A DNA stretch of 64,000 nt, taken from contig NZ_CAKZHQ010000002.1 of assembly GCF_936925435.1 (NCBI RefSeq), forward strand, positions 62,001 to 126,000. Reading direction: 5' to 3'. Made by a program: the position numbers and the translations under genes. Shown one piece after another: positions 18,745 to 26,782 of the stretch. The stretch's first letter is position 1; each line of letters begins with the position of its first letter. A model generated the notes under the pieces. The model worked only from the letters and a program-made list of their open reading frames with translations, ran no database searches and was not told the DNA's origin. The stretch comes from an uncultured Ramlibacter sp. (lineage in GTDB: Bacteria > Pseudomonadota > Gammaproteobacteria > Burkholderiales > Burkholderiaceae_C).

Positions 18745-19041
18745 ATGAATGCATCGCAACCCCTGCCCGACGCCGAACTCGAACGCATCGCCCGCAAACG
18801 CGCCGGCATGCGCATGGGCTGGATGATCCACGCCACCGTCTTCATCTGCGTGAACATGCTGCTGGCCGGCATCTCGCTGCTGGGCGGCCGCCACTGGGCC
18901 ATCTACCCCTTCCTGGGCTGGGGCCTGGGCCTGGCGGTGCACGGCGCCGTGGTGCTGCTGGCCATGCCAGGCGGCGGCGGGCTGATGGACCGGCTGGTGA
19001 AACAGGAGCGCGAGCGGCTGGCCGCCCGCGACGCCTGGTGA
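18745..19041 (+). CDS. 2TM domain-containing protein
   Basis: ELERIARKRAGMRMGWMIHATVFICVNMLLAGIS...GWGLGLAVHGAVVLL...DRLVKQERERL. Confidence 0.8.
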   Translation: MNASQPLPDAELERIARKRAGMRMGWMIHATVFICVNMLLAGISLLGGRHWAIYPFLGWGLGLAVHGAVVLLAMPGGGGLMDRLVKQERERLAARDAW

Positions 19042-20102
19042 GCGCCGTGCAGGCGCAGGCCCGGGCCTCGGCCCGTTGGGCATTCACACGTTGGGCCCTG
19101 GTCGCCGCCCTGGCCCTGCTGGCCGCGGCAGCGCAGGCCGGCACCGGCCTGACCGAGCTGGCCGGCCGCGAGGGCGATGGCCCGGTCACGGTCTTCTATC
19201 CCTCCAGCGCTCCCGACGCCGCCGTCAACCGCGGCCCCTTCAACTTCCGTCTCGCCGCCAACGGCGCGCCGCAGCGGGGCAATGGCAGGCTGGTGGTGCT
19301 GTCGCACGGCTCGGGCGGCGCGCCCTGGCCGCAGGCCGATCTGGCGCAGCAGCTGGTCGCGGCCGGCTTCGTGGTGGCCTTGCCCGAGCACCGCGGCGAC
19401 AACTACCGCGACCACGGCATGGTCGGCCCCGCCAGTTGGAAGATCCGTCCCGCCGAGGTCTCGCGCGCCATCGACGCCGTGGCCGCGGACGCGCGCTTCG
19501 CGCCCCTGCTGGCGCTGGACAAGGTGGGCCTGTGGGGCATGTCGGCCGGCGGCCACACGGCGCTGACCGTCGCCGGTGGCCGCTGGTCACCGGCGAAATT
19601 GCGGGAGCACTGCGAGGCCCACCTCGATGACGACTTCCCCACCTGCGTCGGCTTGGCCACCCAGCTGCAAGGCAACTGGCTGGACGGACTGAAGAAGACC
19701 ATTGCCCGCACCGTCATCCGCCACAAGCTGGACGACAGCCAGTGGTACAGCCACAGCGACCCGCGCATCCGCGCCGTGGTGGCCGAGGTGCCGTTTGCTG
19801 TGGACTTCGATCTGCAGTCGCTGGCGCAGCCGCGCGTGCCGCTGGGCATCGTGCAGGCCGGCCAGGACAAATGGCTGGCGGCGCGCTTTCACAGCGGCCC
19901 GGTTCTGCAGGCCTGCAAGAGCTGCGAGCTGGTGGCCGACCTGCCCACGGCCGGCCATGCCTCGCTGCTGTCACCGCAGATCCCGGGCCTGAGCGGCCTG
20001 GCGGCGCAACTGCTGACCGACCCGCCCGGCTTCGACCGTGTCCTGGTGGCGCCGGCCCACGCCCGCATCACGGCATTCTTCACCCGCCACCTGCTCCCCT
20101 AG
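19038..20102 (+). CDS. Alpha/beta hydrolase (dienelactone-hydrolase-like), secreted
   Basis: Signal-like N-terminus; VVLSHGSGGAPWPQADLAQQLVAAGF; GLWGMSAGGHTALTVAGG. Confidence 0.8.
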   Translation: MSAVQAQARASARWAFTRWALVAALALLAAAAQAGTGLTELAGREGDGPVTVFYPSSAPDAAVNRGPFNFRLAANGAPQRGNGRLVVLSHGSGGAPWPQADLAQQLVAAGFVVALPEHRGDNYRDHGMVGPASWKIRPAEVSRAIDAVAADARFAPLLALDKVGLWGMSAGGHTALTVAGGRWSPAKLREHCEAHLDDDFPTCVGLATQLQGNWLDGLKKTIARTVIRHKLDDSQWYSHSDPRIRAVVAEVPFAVDFDLQSLAQPRVPLGIVQAGQDKWLAARFHSGPVLQACKSCELVADLPTAGHASLLSPQIPGLSGLAAQLLTDPPGFDRVLVAPAHARITAFFTRHLLP

Positions 20103-20113
20103 AATTCCCCAGC

Positions 20114-20437
20114 ATGCGCCGCCGCCACTCCAACCTGCCCCTGACCAATGAGGAACTCGATGCCCTGGCGCGCAAGCGCGCCGGCGCCAAGCTGGGCTGG
20201 TACATCCATGCCACCGTCTATGTGCTGGTGAACCTGTTCATCTTCAGCATCTCGCGCTATGGCTTCGGCACGCGGCCCTGGTCGATGGCACCGCTGCTGG
20301 GGTGGGGCCTGGGCCTGGCCTTCCACGGCATCTCGGTCTTCGTGCTGGGCTCGGGCAGCGGCCTGCGTGAGCGCATGGTGCAAAAGGAGCGCGAGCGCCT
20401 GCTGCGCCAGCGTGACGGCGCCGGCCCGCCGCCATGA
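20114..20437 (+). CDS. 2TM domain-containing protein (paralogue of 18745 gene)
   Basis: ELDALARKRAGAKLGWYIHATVYVLVNLFIFSISR...GWGLGLAFHGISVFVLG...ERMVQKERERLL. Confidence 0.82.
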   Translation: MRRRHSNLPLTNEELDALARKRAGAKLGWYIHATVYVLVNLFIFSISRYGFGTRPWSMAPLLGWGLGLAFHGISVFVLGSGSGLRERMVQKERERLLRQRDGAGPPP

Positions 20438-21471
20438 AGACCGACTGGCTCGACAAGCTGCGCAACCTCTTGCAGGTGATGGCCTTTGCCCTGGTCATCG
20501 CCACCGTGCAGTACGCCTTTTTGCCCGACCGGCCCTACGGCCCGCCCGTCGTCTACTCGCTGCTGATCGGCACCCTTATCTGGGCCATCGTCGATCTGGG
20601 CCGTGAGCTGTTCCATTCCGACACCGGCTGGCCCCAGGGCTGGCAGGGCCTGGCGCTGGCGGTGGGCGGCATCGTCGGCGGCTACGTCGCAGGCACCTGG
20701 CTGGCCGACCGCATCTGCGTGCAGTTCGGCCTGTACCCGACGGGTGTCTACATCGACCGCGCCGCCGAGTGGCGCGCCTCGCTGCTGATCAGCCTGCTGG
20801 CCGGCATCAGCGGCATCTACTACTTCTACACCCGCGGCAAGAGCGCCTGGATGGAGCGCAAGATGGCCGAGACGGCGCAGCATGCCAACGAGGCGCGGCT
20901 CAAGCTGCTGGAAGCGCAGCTCGAGCCGCACATGCTGTTCAACACCCTGGCCAATCTGCGCGCGCTGATCGGCGCCGACCCGCAGCGCGCCCAGACCATG
21001 CTGGACCACATGATCGCCTACCTGCGCGCCACGCTGGGCGCCTCGCGCGCCACCACCCACACGCTGGCGGCGGAGTTCGAGCGCCTGCGCGACTACCTGG
21101 AGCTGATGGCCATCCGCATGGGCCCGCGCCTGGCCTTCACGCTGGAGCTGCCCGAGGCACTGGCCCAGCAGAGCGTGCCCACCCTGCTGCTGCAACCCCT
21201 GGTGGAAAACAGCATCCAGCACGGCCTGGAGCCCAAGGTCGAGGGCGGCAGCATCGCGGTGCGCGCCTGGCGCGATGGCGGCGATGTGGTGCTGCAGGTG
21301 AGCGACACCGGCGTGGGCCTTGCGCAAGCAGCGCGCCACGGCGGGGGCTTTGGCCTGGCCCAGGTGCGCGAGCGCCTGGAGACCCTGTACGGCCCCTCGG
21401 CCACTATCGAATTGCTAGCACTCCAGGCAGCAGGGACGGTGGCTACCATTCGATTCCCATCTCAAACATGA
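20434..21471 (+). CDS. LytS/AlgZ-type sensor histidine kinase
   Basis: LEAQLEPHMLFNTLANLRALIGADPQRAQTMLDHMIAYLRATL; LLLQPLVENSIQHGLEPK; GVGLAQAARHGGGFGL. Confidence 0.93.
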   Translation: MKTDWLDKLRNLLQVMAFALVIATVQYAFLPDRPYGPPVVYSLLIGTLIWAIVDLGRELFHSDTGWPQGWQGLALAVGGIVGGYVAGTWLADRICVQFGLYPTGVYIDRAAEWRASLLISLLAGISGIYYFYTRGKSAWMERKMAETAQHANEARLKLLEAQLEPHMLFNTLANLRALIGADPQRAQTMLDHMIAYLRATLGASRATTHTLAAEFERLRDYLELMAIRMGPRLAFTLELPEALAQQSVPTLLLQPLVENSIQHGLEPKVEGGSIAVRAWRDGGDVVLQVSDTGVGLAQAARHGGGFGLAQVRERLETLYGPSATIELLALQAAGTVATIRFPSQT

Positions 21472-22271
21472 ATCCAAGCGCCCTCATCGCCGAAGACGAG
21501 CCCCTGCTGGCCCAGGCGCTGGCGGCAGAGCTCACACGCGCCTGGCCGCAGCTGCAGCTTGTGGCCACGGTGGGCGACGGCGCTTCGGCCGTCACGCGCG
21601 CGCTGGAGTTGCGGCCCGACGTGCTGTTCTTCGACATCCGCATGCCGGGCCTCAGCGGCCTGGAGGCGGCGGCGGAGCTGGCCGACGCCTGGCCCGAGGG
21701 CGCGCCCTTTCCGGCCCTGGTCTTCGTCACCGCCTACGACCAGTACGCGGTCCAGGCCTTTGAGGCGCAGGCCGTGGACTATGTGCTCAAGCCGGTGCAG
21801 GCCACCCGCCTGGCCAAGACCGTGGCCAAGCTGCAGGATGTGCTGACCCGGCGAGGACAAGGAACGCAGACGGGCGCCGATGGCTTCGACACCACGCTGG
21901 CCCAGCTGCGCCATCTGCTGGGCGCCGGGCAAGTGCCGGCGGCGCAGCGCCTGAAGGTGATCCAGGCCAGCGTGGGCAGCGCCATCCGCATGGTGCCGAT
22001 CGACGAGGTGCTGGCCTTCGAGGCCGCCGACAAGTACGTGCGCGTGCTCACCGCCGGCCACGAGTACCTGATCCGCACTCCGCTCAAGGAATTGCTGCCG
22101 CAACTCGATGACGCCGTCTTCTGGCAAGTGCACCGCGGCACGGTGGTGCGGGCCGAGGCCATCGACAGCGTGCTGCGCGACGAGGCTGGCAAGCTCTCAC
22201 TGGCGCTGCGCGGCCACCCCGACAAACTTCCGGTCAGCCGGCTTTACGCCCACCTGTTCAAGCCGATGTGA
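21468..22271 (+). CDS. LytTR-family response regulator
   Basis: Receiver (ALIAEDEPLLAQ, VLFFDIRMPGLSGLEAA) and LytTR domain (VDEVLAFEAADKYVRVLTAGHEYLIRTPLKEL, FWQVHRGTVV). Confidence 0.93.
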   Translation: MNPSALIAEDEPLLAQALAAELTRAWPQLQLVATVGDGASAVTRALELRPDVLFFDIRMPGLSGLEAAAELADAWPEGAPFPALVFVTAYDQYAVQAFEAQAVDYVLKPVQATRLAKTVAKLQDVLTRRGQGTQTGADGFDTTLAQLRHLLGAGQVPAAQRLKVIQASVGSAIRMVPIDEVLAFEAADKYVRVLTAGHEYLIRTPLKELLPQLDDAVFWQVHRGTVVRAEAIDSVLRDEAGKLSLALRGHPDKLPVSRLYAHLFKPM

Positions 22272-24152
22272 GGACAGCCGGGCGCGCGAGCGGTCCAGCA
22301 CCTCCTGCAGCTGGCCGAAGTCCACCGGCTTGACCAGATGGGCATCGAAGCCGGCCTCGGTGACGCGCCGCCGGTCCTCCTCGTTGCCGTAGCCGGTGAC
22401 GGCGGCCACCAGCATGGTCAGGCCCAGCGCGCGCAGGCCGCGCTGCACCTCGTAGCCGCCCATGCCCGGCATGCCGATGTCCAGCAGCACCAGCTGCGGC
22501 GCGAACTGCGCGGCCAGGGCCAGGCCCTGCTCGCCAGCGTAGGCGGTGCGCACCGTGCAGTCCATCAGGCGCAGGATCTGCGCCAGGCTGTCGGCGGCGT
22601 CGCGGTTGTCGTCGATGATCAGGCAGCGCATCGCGCCGGCCACGTCCTCGTCCAGCTCCACCGTCTGCGCCTGCGGCAGGAAGAAGCTGAAGCTCGCGCC
22701 CTGGCCGGGCCCGTCGCTGTACGCCTCCAGCAGGCCGCCGTGCATCTCCACCAGCGAGCGCGCCAGTGTCAGGCCGATGCCCAACCCGCTTTCCTTGGCC
22801 GCCGCCTGGCCGTCGCCCTGCGAGAACAGCTCGAAGATCTGGCCGATGGCCTCGCTCGTCAGGCCGATGCCGTTGTCGCGCACCGTGGTCATCAGGCGGT
22901 TGCCATCGAGCTGCACGCCCAGGTCGATGCGGCCGCCCTCGGGCGTGAACTTGGCGGCGTTGACCAGCAGGTTCTGCAGCACCTGGGCCAGCCGGGTGGG
23001 GTCGGCCTCCAGCCAGATGTCGGCCGGCGGCAGGCTGGCCTCCAGCTGGTGGCGGCGCGCGTCCACCAGCGGGCGCACCGCCTCGATGGCGCGCGCCACC
23101 ACCTGGCCGTACAGCACGCGCTCCTTGCGCAGGAGGATCTTGCCGGTGCTCATGCGGCCCACGTCCAGCAGGTCGTCCACCAGCCGCGTCATGTGCGACA
23201 GCTGCCGGTCGATCACGTCGCGGCTGTTGCGCAGCACCTGGCTGTGCATGGTCTCAAGCTGCATCACGGTGACGGCATTGCGGATGGGCGCCAGCGGGTT
23301 GCGCAGCTCGTGCGCCAGCATGGCCAGGAACTCGTTCATGCGCTGGCTGGAATCTTCCAGCGCCTCCAGGCGCCGGCGCTCGGTCATGTCGCGCGTGACC
23401 TTGGCGAAGCCGCGCAGCTTGCCGTCGGTGTCGCGCAGCGGCGAGATCACCACGTTGGCCCAGAACACCGAGCCGTCCTTGCGCACGCGCCAGCCTTCGC
23501 GCTCGGCGCGGCCCCGGCTCAGGGCCTCCTCGAGCTCGGACTGCGGCAGACCGGCAGCGGCGTCGCCTGCGCTGTAGAACAGGCTGAAGTGGCGGCCGAT
23601 CACCTCGGCCGCGCTATAGCCCTTGATCTGCTGCGCCCCGGTGTTCCAGCTGCGGATGAAGCCGTCCGGGTCCAGCATGTAGATGGCGTAGTCCTGCACG
23701 CCCTCGACCAGCAGCCGGAAGCGTTGCTCGCTCTCGCGCAGCGCCTCCTCGTGCAGCCGGCGCTCGCTCAGGTCGCGCGTGACCTTGGCATAGCCGCTGA
23801 GGCTGCCGTCGGGCGCCAGCAAGGCGGTGATGACCACGTTGGCCCAGAAGCGGCTGCCGTCCTTGCGCAGGCGCCAGCCCTCGTCCTCGAAGCGGCCGTG
23901 CTCGCGGGCCCGGCGCAGTTCCTCGTCCGGCCAGCCCCTGGCCACAGCCTCCTCCTGGTAGAACATGGAGAAGTGGCGGCCGATGACCTCATCGGCGGTG
24001 TAGCCCTTGATGGCCTGGGCGCCCGCGTTCCAGGATTCGATGCGGCCCTGCGGGTCCAGCATGAAGATGCCGTAGTCGACGACGGCATCGACCAGCAGGC
24101 GAAAGCGGTCGCCTTCGCCGGAGGCTGGCTGGAAGGCACTGGCGGAAGGCAT
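22197..24152 (-). CDS. Hybrid PAS-PAS sensor histidine kinase with C-terminal receiver
   Basis: Two PAS repeats (GYTADEVIGRHFSMFY; GYSAAEVIGRHFSLFY), HisKA MLAHELRNPLAPIRNAV, HATPase, receiver QLVLLDIGMPGMGGYE; 3' end overlaps LytTR gene tail-to-tail. Confidence 0.92.
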   Translation of the reverse strand: MPSASAFQPASGEGDRFRLLVDAVVDYGIFMLDPQGRIESWNAGAQAIKGYTADEVIGRHFSMFYQEEAVARGWPDEELRRAREHGRFEDEGWRLRKDGSRFWANVVITALLAPDGSLSGYAKVTRDLSERRLHEEALRESEQRFRLLVEGVQDYAIYMLDPDGFIRSWNTGAQQIKGYSAAEVIGRHFSLFYSAGDAAAGLPQSELEEALSRGRAEREGWRVRKDGSVFWANVVISPLRDTDGKLRGFAKVTRDMTERRRLEALEDSSQRMNEFLAMLAHELRNPLAPIRNAVTVMQLETMHSQVLRNSRDVIDRQLSHMTRLVDDLLDVGRMSTGKILLRKERVLYGQVVARAIEAVRPLVDARRHQLEASLPPADIWLEADPTRLAQVLQNLLVNAAKFTPEGGRIDLGVQLDGNRLMTTVRDNGIGLTSEAIGQIFELFSQGDGQAAAKESGLGIGLTLARSLVEMHGGLLEAYSDGPGQGASFSFFLPQAQTVELDEDVAGAMRCLIIDDNRDAADSLAQILRLMDCTVRTAYAGEQGLALAAQFAPQLVLLDIGMPGMGGYEVQRGLRALGLTMLVAAVTGYGNEEDRRRVTEAGFDAHLVKPVDFGQLQEVLDRSRARLSSHRLEQVGVKPADRKFVGVAAQRQ

Positions 24153-24248
24153 CAGGCCATGATAGCGGCGCATGGCCGCGCTGTGTTGCTGGGCGGCGAT
24201 GGAGCGCGCCCATGGTCTATCCTGCGGTCTTGACCGCCGGGAAAGACC

Positions 24249-25355
24249 ATGCACAACAACCGCCGCCGGGCCTTGCTGGCCGGCACCGCTTCCGCCCTTG
24301 CCCTGCCTGGCTGCAGCTGGTTTGCCGGCCCTGCTCCGACCGACCATCCCCACGCCGGCCACGGCGGCATGTACGAGAGGCTCAACGCACCGGGCCGCGT
24401 CGGCAAGCCGGAACTGGCCGAGGTGCAGGCCGTCTACGACAGCCCGGCCAAGCGCGTCAACCCGGCCGGCAAGTGGACCGAGCGCGCCCCCCTGCCTCTG
24501 CCGCGCAGCGAGATGGCCTGGGCCACGGCCTTGAACGGCCGCATGCACCTGGTGGGCGGCTACGGCGAGCAGCGCGTGGACCGCGCCTACCACCATGTCT
24601 ATGACCCCCTGCGCAACGCCTGGCAGGACGCGGCGCCGCTGCCACTGGGCGCCAACCACGTGGGCGTGGCGGCCGAGGGCGACACGCTGTGGGCCATCGG
24701 CGGCTTCACTGAACAGAACCGCAAGCCCCACGCCGAATGCTTTGCCTGGTCGGCCCGTGAGGACCGCTGGCGCCGCATCGCGCCCCTGCCGCAGGCCTGC
24801 GGCTCGGTGGCCTGCGTGGTGCTTGACGGCAAGGTCCATGGCATCGGCGGCGCGATCGGCGACACCTTCGAGACCAAGAAGTCGGTGGACTGGCACCTGG
24901 TCTATGACCCCAGGGCCGACCGCTGGAGCCGCGCCACGCCCCTGCCCACGGCCCGCGACCACGTCGGCGCGGTGACGGCCCACGGCGTGGTCCACGTCAT
25001 CGGCGGGCGGGTGGACAGCTTCCACACCAACAGCAACCTGCACCATGTCTACGAGCCGGCCAGCGGCAAGTGGGCGGCGCGCAACCCGCTGCCCACGGCG
25101 CGCTCGGGCCACGGCGCCTGCCTGGTCAAGGACCGTATCTACGTGATGGGCGGCGAGGGCACGAACCGCGTCTTCGGCCAGAACGAGGCCTACGTCATCG
25201 CCAGCGACAGCTGGGAGCAATGGGCGCCCATGCCCACGGCCCGCCACGGCCTGGGCGCGGCCGCCATAGCCAACACCATCTATGTGGCCGGCGGCGGCGC
25301 GGTGATGGGCGGCGGCATCCAGAGCGCGGTCCACGAGGCTTTCATAATTCCCTAG
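24249..25355 (+). CDS. Kelch-repeat protein, probable Tat-type lipoprotein
   Basis: NRRRALLAGTASALALPGC (twin Arg and lipobox-like); repeated GRMHLVGGYGEQ, DTLWAIGGFTEQ, GKVHGIGGAIGD, GVVHVIGGRVDS, DRIYVMGGEGTN blades. Confidence 0.88.
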   Translation: MHNNRRRALLAGTASALALPGCSWFAGPAPTDHPHAGHGGMYERLNAPGRVGKPELAEVQAVYDSPAKRVNPAGKWTERAPLPLPRSEMAWATALNGRMHLVGGYGEQRVDRAYHHVYDPLRNAWQDAAPLPLGANHVGVAAEGDTLWAIGGFTEQNRKPHAECFAWSAREDRWRRIAPLPQACGSVACVVLDGKVHGIGGAIGDTFETKKSVDWHLVYDPRADRWSRATPLPTARDHVGAVTAHGVVHVIGGRVDSFHTNSNLHHVYEPASGKWAARNPLPTARSGHGACLVKDRIYVMGGEGTNRVFGQNEAYVIASDSWEQWAPMPTARHGLGAAAIANTIYVAGGGAVMGGGIQSAVHEAFIIP

Positions 25356-25404
25356 TTCAGACCCGTCCCGCAGCATTTGTGGGCGGCGTCCTACAGCACA
25401 GGCG

Positions 25405-25698
25405 GTGGGCCAGATGTCTACTGCTTCCATGGTTTTGCACACCACCCCCGCCCACGATGCACATGCAGTGCACAAGCTGGCCTACGCCCTGGCGTACGCG
25501 GTGCTGATGGTGGCGGGCACGGCCTTGCTGATCATGGCTTTCTCGCGCCCCGACGGCCTCCAGATGCTGGGGCCCGACGGCCAGAGCATCACCGCCGCCG
25601 AGGTGGTGATGCAGAGCGCTGCAGAACGTGCCCTGGTGTCGCCCACGGCGGCAGTGCTGGCAGCCACCACCGAACTGAACGAAAGGCGTGTCCCGTAA
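25405..25698 (+). CDS. Hypothetical small membrane protein
   Basis: 97-aa ORF with one TM segment (LAYALAYAVLMVAGTALLIMAF); no recognised family. Confidence 0.4.
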   Translation: MGQMSTASMVLHTTPAHDAHAVHKLAYALAYAVLMVAGTALLIMAFSRPDGLQMLGPDGQSITAAEVVMQSAAERALVSPTAAVLAATTELNERRVP

Positions 25699-25733
25699 CC
25701 CACAAGAGCAACGACACGCTTTCACACGGAAAT

Positions 25734-25842
25734 CACCCCGACTCCTCTGAGTCCCCTCCTCCTCCGGGGTGAGCTGGTCCGGCCCTCCGTCCCGCGACTG
25801 GCATATTGCCCCCAGGCCTCAAAAGCCTGGGGGCCTTTTTTT
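25734..25842 (+). ncRNA. Candidate sRNA or 3'-UTR-derived RNA ending in an intrinsic terminator
   Basis: CACCCC/GGGGTG and GACTC/GAGTC stems around single-stranded CCCTCCTCCTCC, followed by a perfect 10-bp terminator stem. Confidence 0.35.
25808..25842 (+). terminator. Rho-independent terminator
   Basis: GCCCCCAGGC-CTCAAAA-GCCTGGGGGC followed by CTTTTTTT. Confidence 0.9.
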
Positions 25843-25925
25843 GTGCGTGTGAAGGCACGGGGTCAGGACTGTCCTACCGGCGCTGGGGCCCATTGAGGGC
25901 ATGCCAAAAAACCCAGTGGCCCAAG

Positions 25926-26132
25926 ATGGGCAGCATGGGCCGCAAAGACAACACCAACCACGATCCCGAGGACAAGCGGCTCTATGCGCGCGCCCTCAAG
26001 CGCGGCCACAGCGGCCAAGGCACGGAAAGCATCCGACCCTACCTGCGGGCCCAGCTGCGCATGCTGGACCTGCTGCGCCCCACCTTCCCGCCCGCGCCCG
26101 AGGAAGACAGCGCCGACACGGCGCCCATCTGA
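25926..26132 (+). CDS. Hypothetical protein
   Basis: 68-aa ORF MGSMGRKDNTNHDPEDKRLYARALKRGHSG... Confidence 0.45.
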   Translation: MGSMGRKDNTNHDPEDKRLYARALKRGHSGQGTESIRPYLRAQLRMLDLLRPTFPPAPEEDSADTAPI

Positions 26133-26149
26133 AACCACACACTGCATAA

Positions 26150-26183
26150 AAAAACCCCCGGGCGCCATGCGCTTCGGGGGCAG
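26150..26183 (-). terminator. Rho-independent terminator of the 26240-26626 gene
   Basis: Minus strand GCCCCCGAAGCGC-ATG-GCGCCCGGGGG-TTTTTTT. Confidence 0.75.
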
Positions 26184-26239
26184 CTTGGAGAACCTGCTGG
26201 CGCCTTGCGATGCACCAGCGGGCCAATTCAACCTGTGGC

Positions 26240-26626
26240 TTACCTGCGGTGACCGTTGCCGTGCCCGTGGCCATGGCCCTTCCCATGACCCTTCCCATGA
26301 CCATGCCCGCCGCCATAGTGGCTGACGCCGGCGCGCCAGTAGACCGGCGGCGCGTAGTAGGCCGTGGGGTAGACCACCGGCGGCACATACAAGATCGGTG
26401 GCGGCACGTAGTTGGGCACGGCTTGCACGTAGTAATTGGGCTGGTAGACCGGCGCTGCGTAGACCGGAGCGTTGGTGGCGCCGAAGACGACGCCCGGCGC
26501 GGCATGGACGCCGACCGACCAGCTGACGCCGCCGCCGGCGTGGGCGGCCGTGCCGGCGAGCAGGGCGGCCAGGGCCACCGCGCCGGCTGCCGCTGCCTTG
26601 AGAAGCAGGGAAAGGCTGTACTGCAT
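26240..26626 (-). CDS. Secreted Tyr/Pro-rich protein with Gly-His/Gly-Lys-rich C-terminus
   Basis: Signal peptide MQYSLSLLLKAAAAGAVALAALLAGTAAHA; tail HYGGGHGHGKGHGKGHGHGHGNGHRR. Confidence 0.7.
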   Translation of the reverse strand: MQYSLSLLLKAAAAGAVALAALLAGTAAHAGGGVSWSVGVHAAPGVVFGATNAPVYAAPVYQPNYYVQAVPNYVPPPILYVPPVVYPTAYYAPPVYWRAGVSHYGGGHGHGKGHGKGHGHGHGNGHRR

Positions 26627-26782
26627 TGTTTTTCTCCTGGTGTGGCGGCGGGCCATGGGCCCGCCTTGACTTCATTTAACGCCGCCGGAGGGGAAAGGAC
26701 TACCGCATGCACAGTCAAAGCCGTTGCCAGAAGTAACCCCGGCGCCCCACCTCAGGGAAGACCCACCCCTAAAATGGGCTAT

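Noticed and set aside
21405-21470. Sequence TAGCACTCCAGGCAGCAGGGACGGTGGCTACCATTCGATTC at the kinase 3' end as a sixth copy of the dispersed repeat
   Set aside because: Superficial layout similarity, but it encodes a normal kinase C-terminus (GTVATIRFPSQT) and lacks the GGGGGCTAG core
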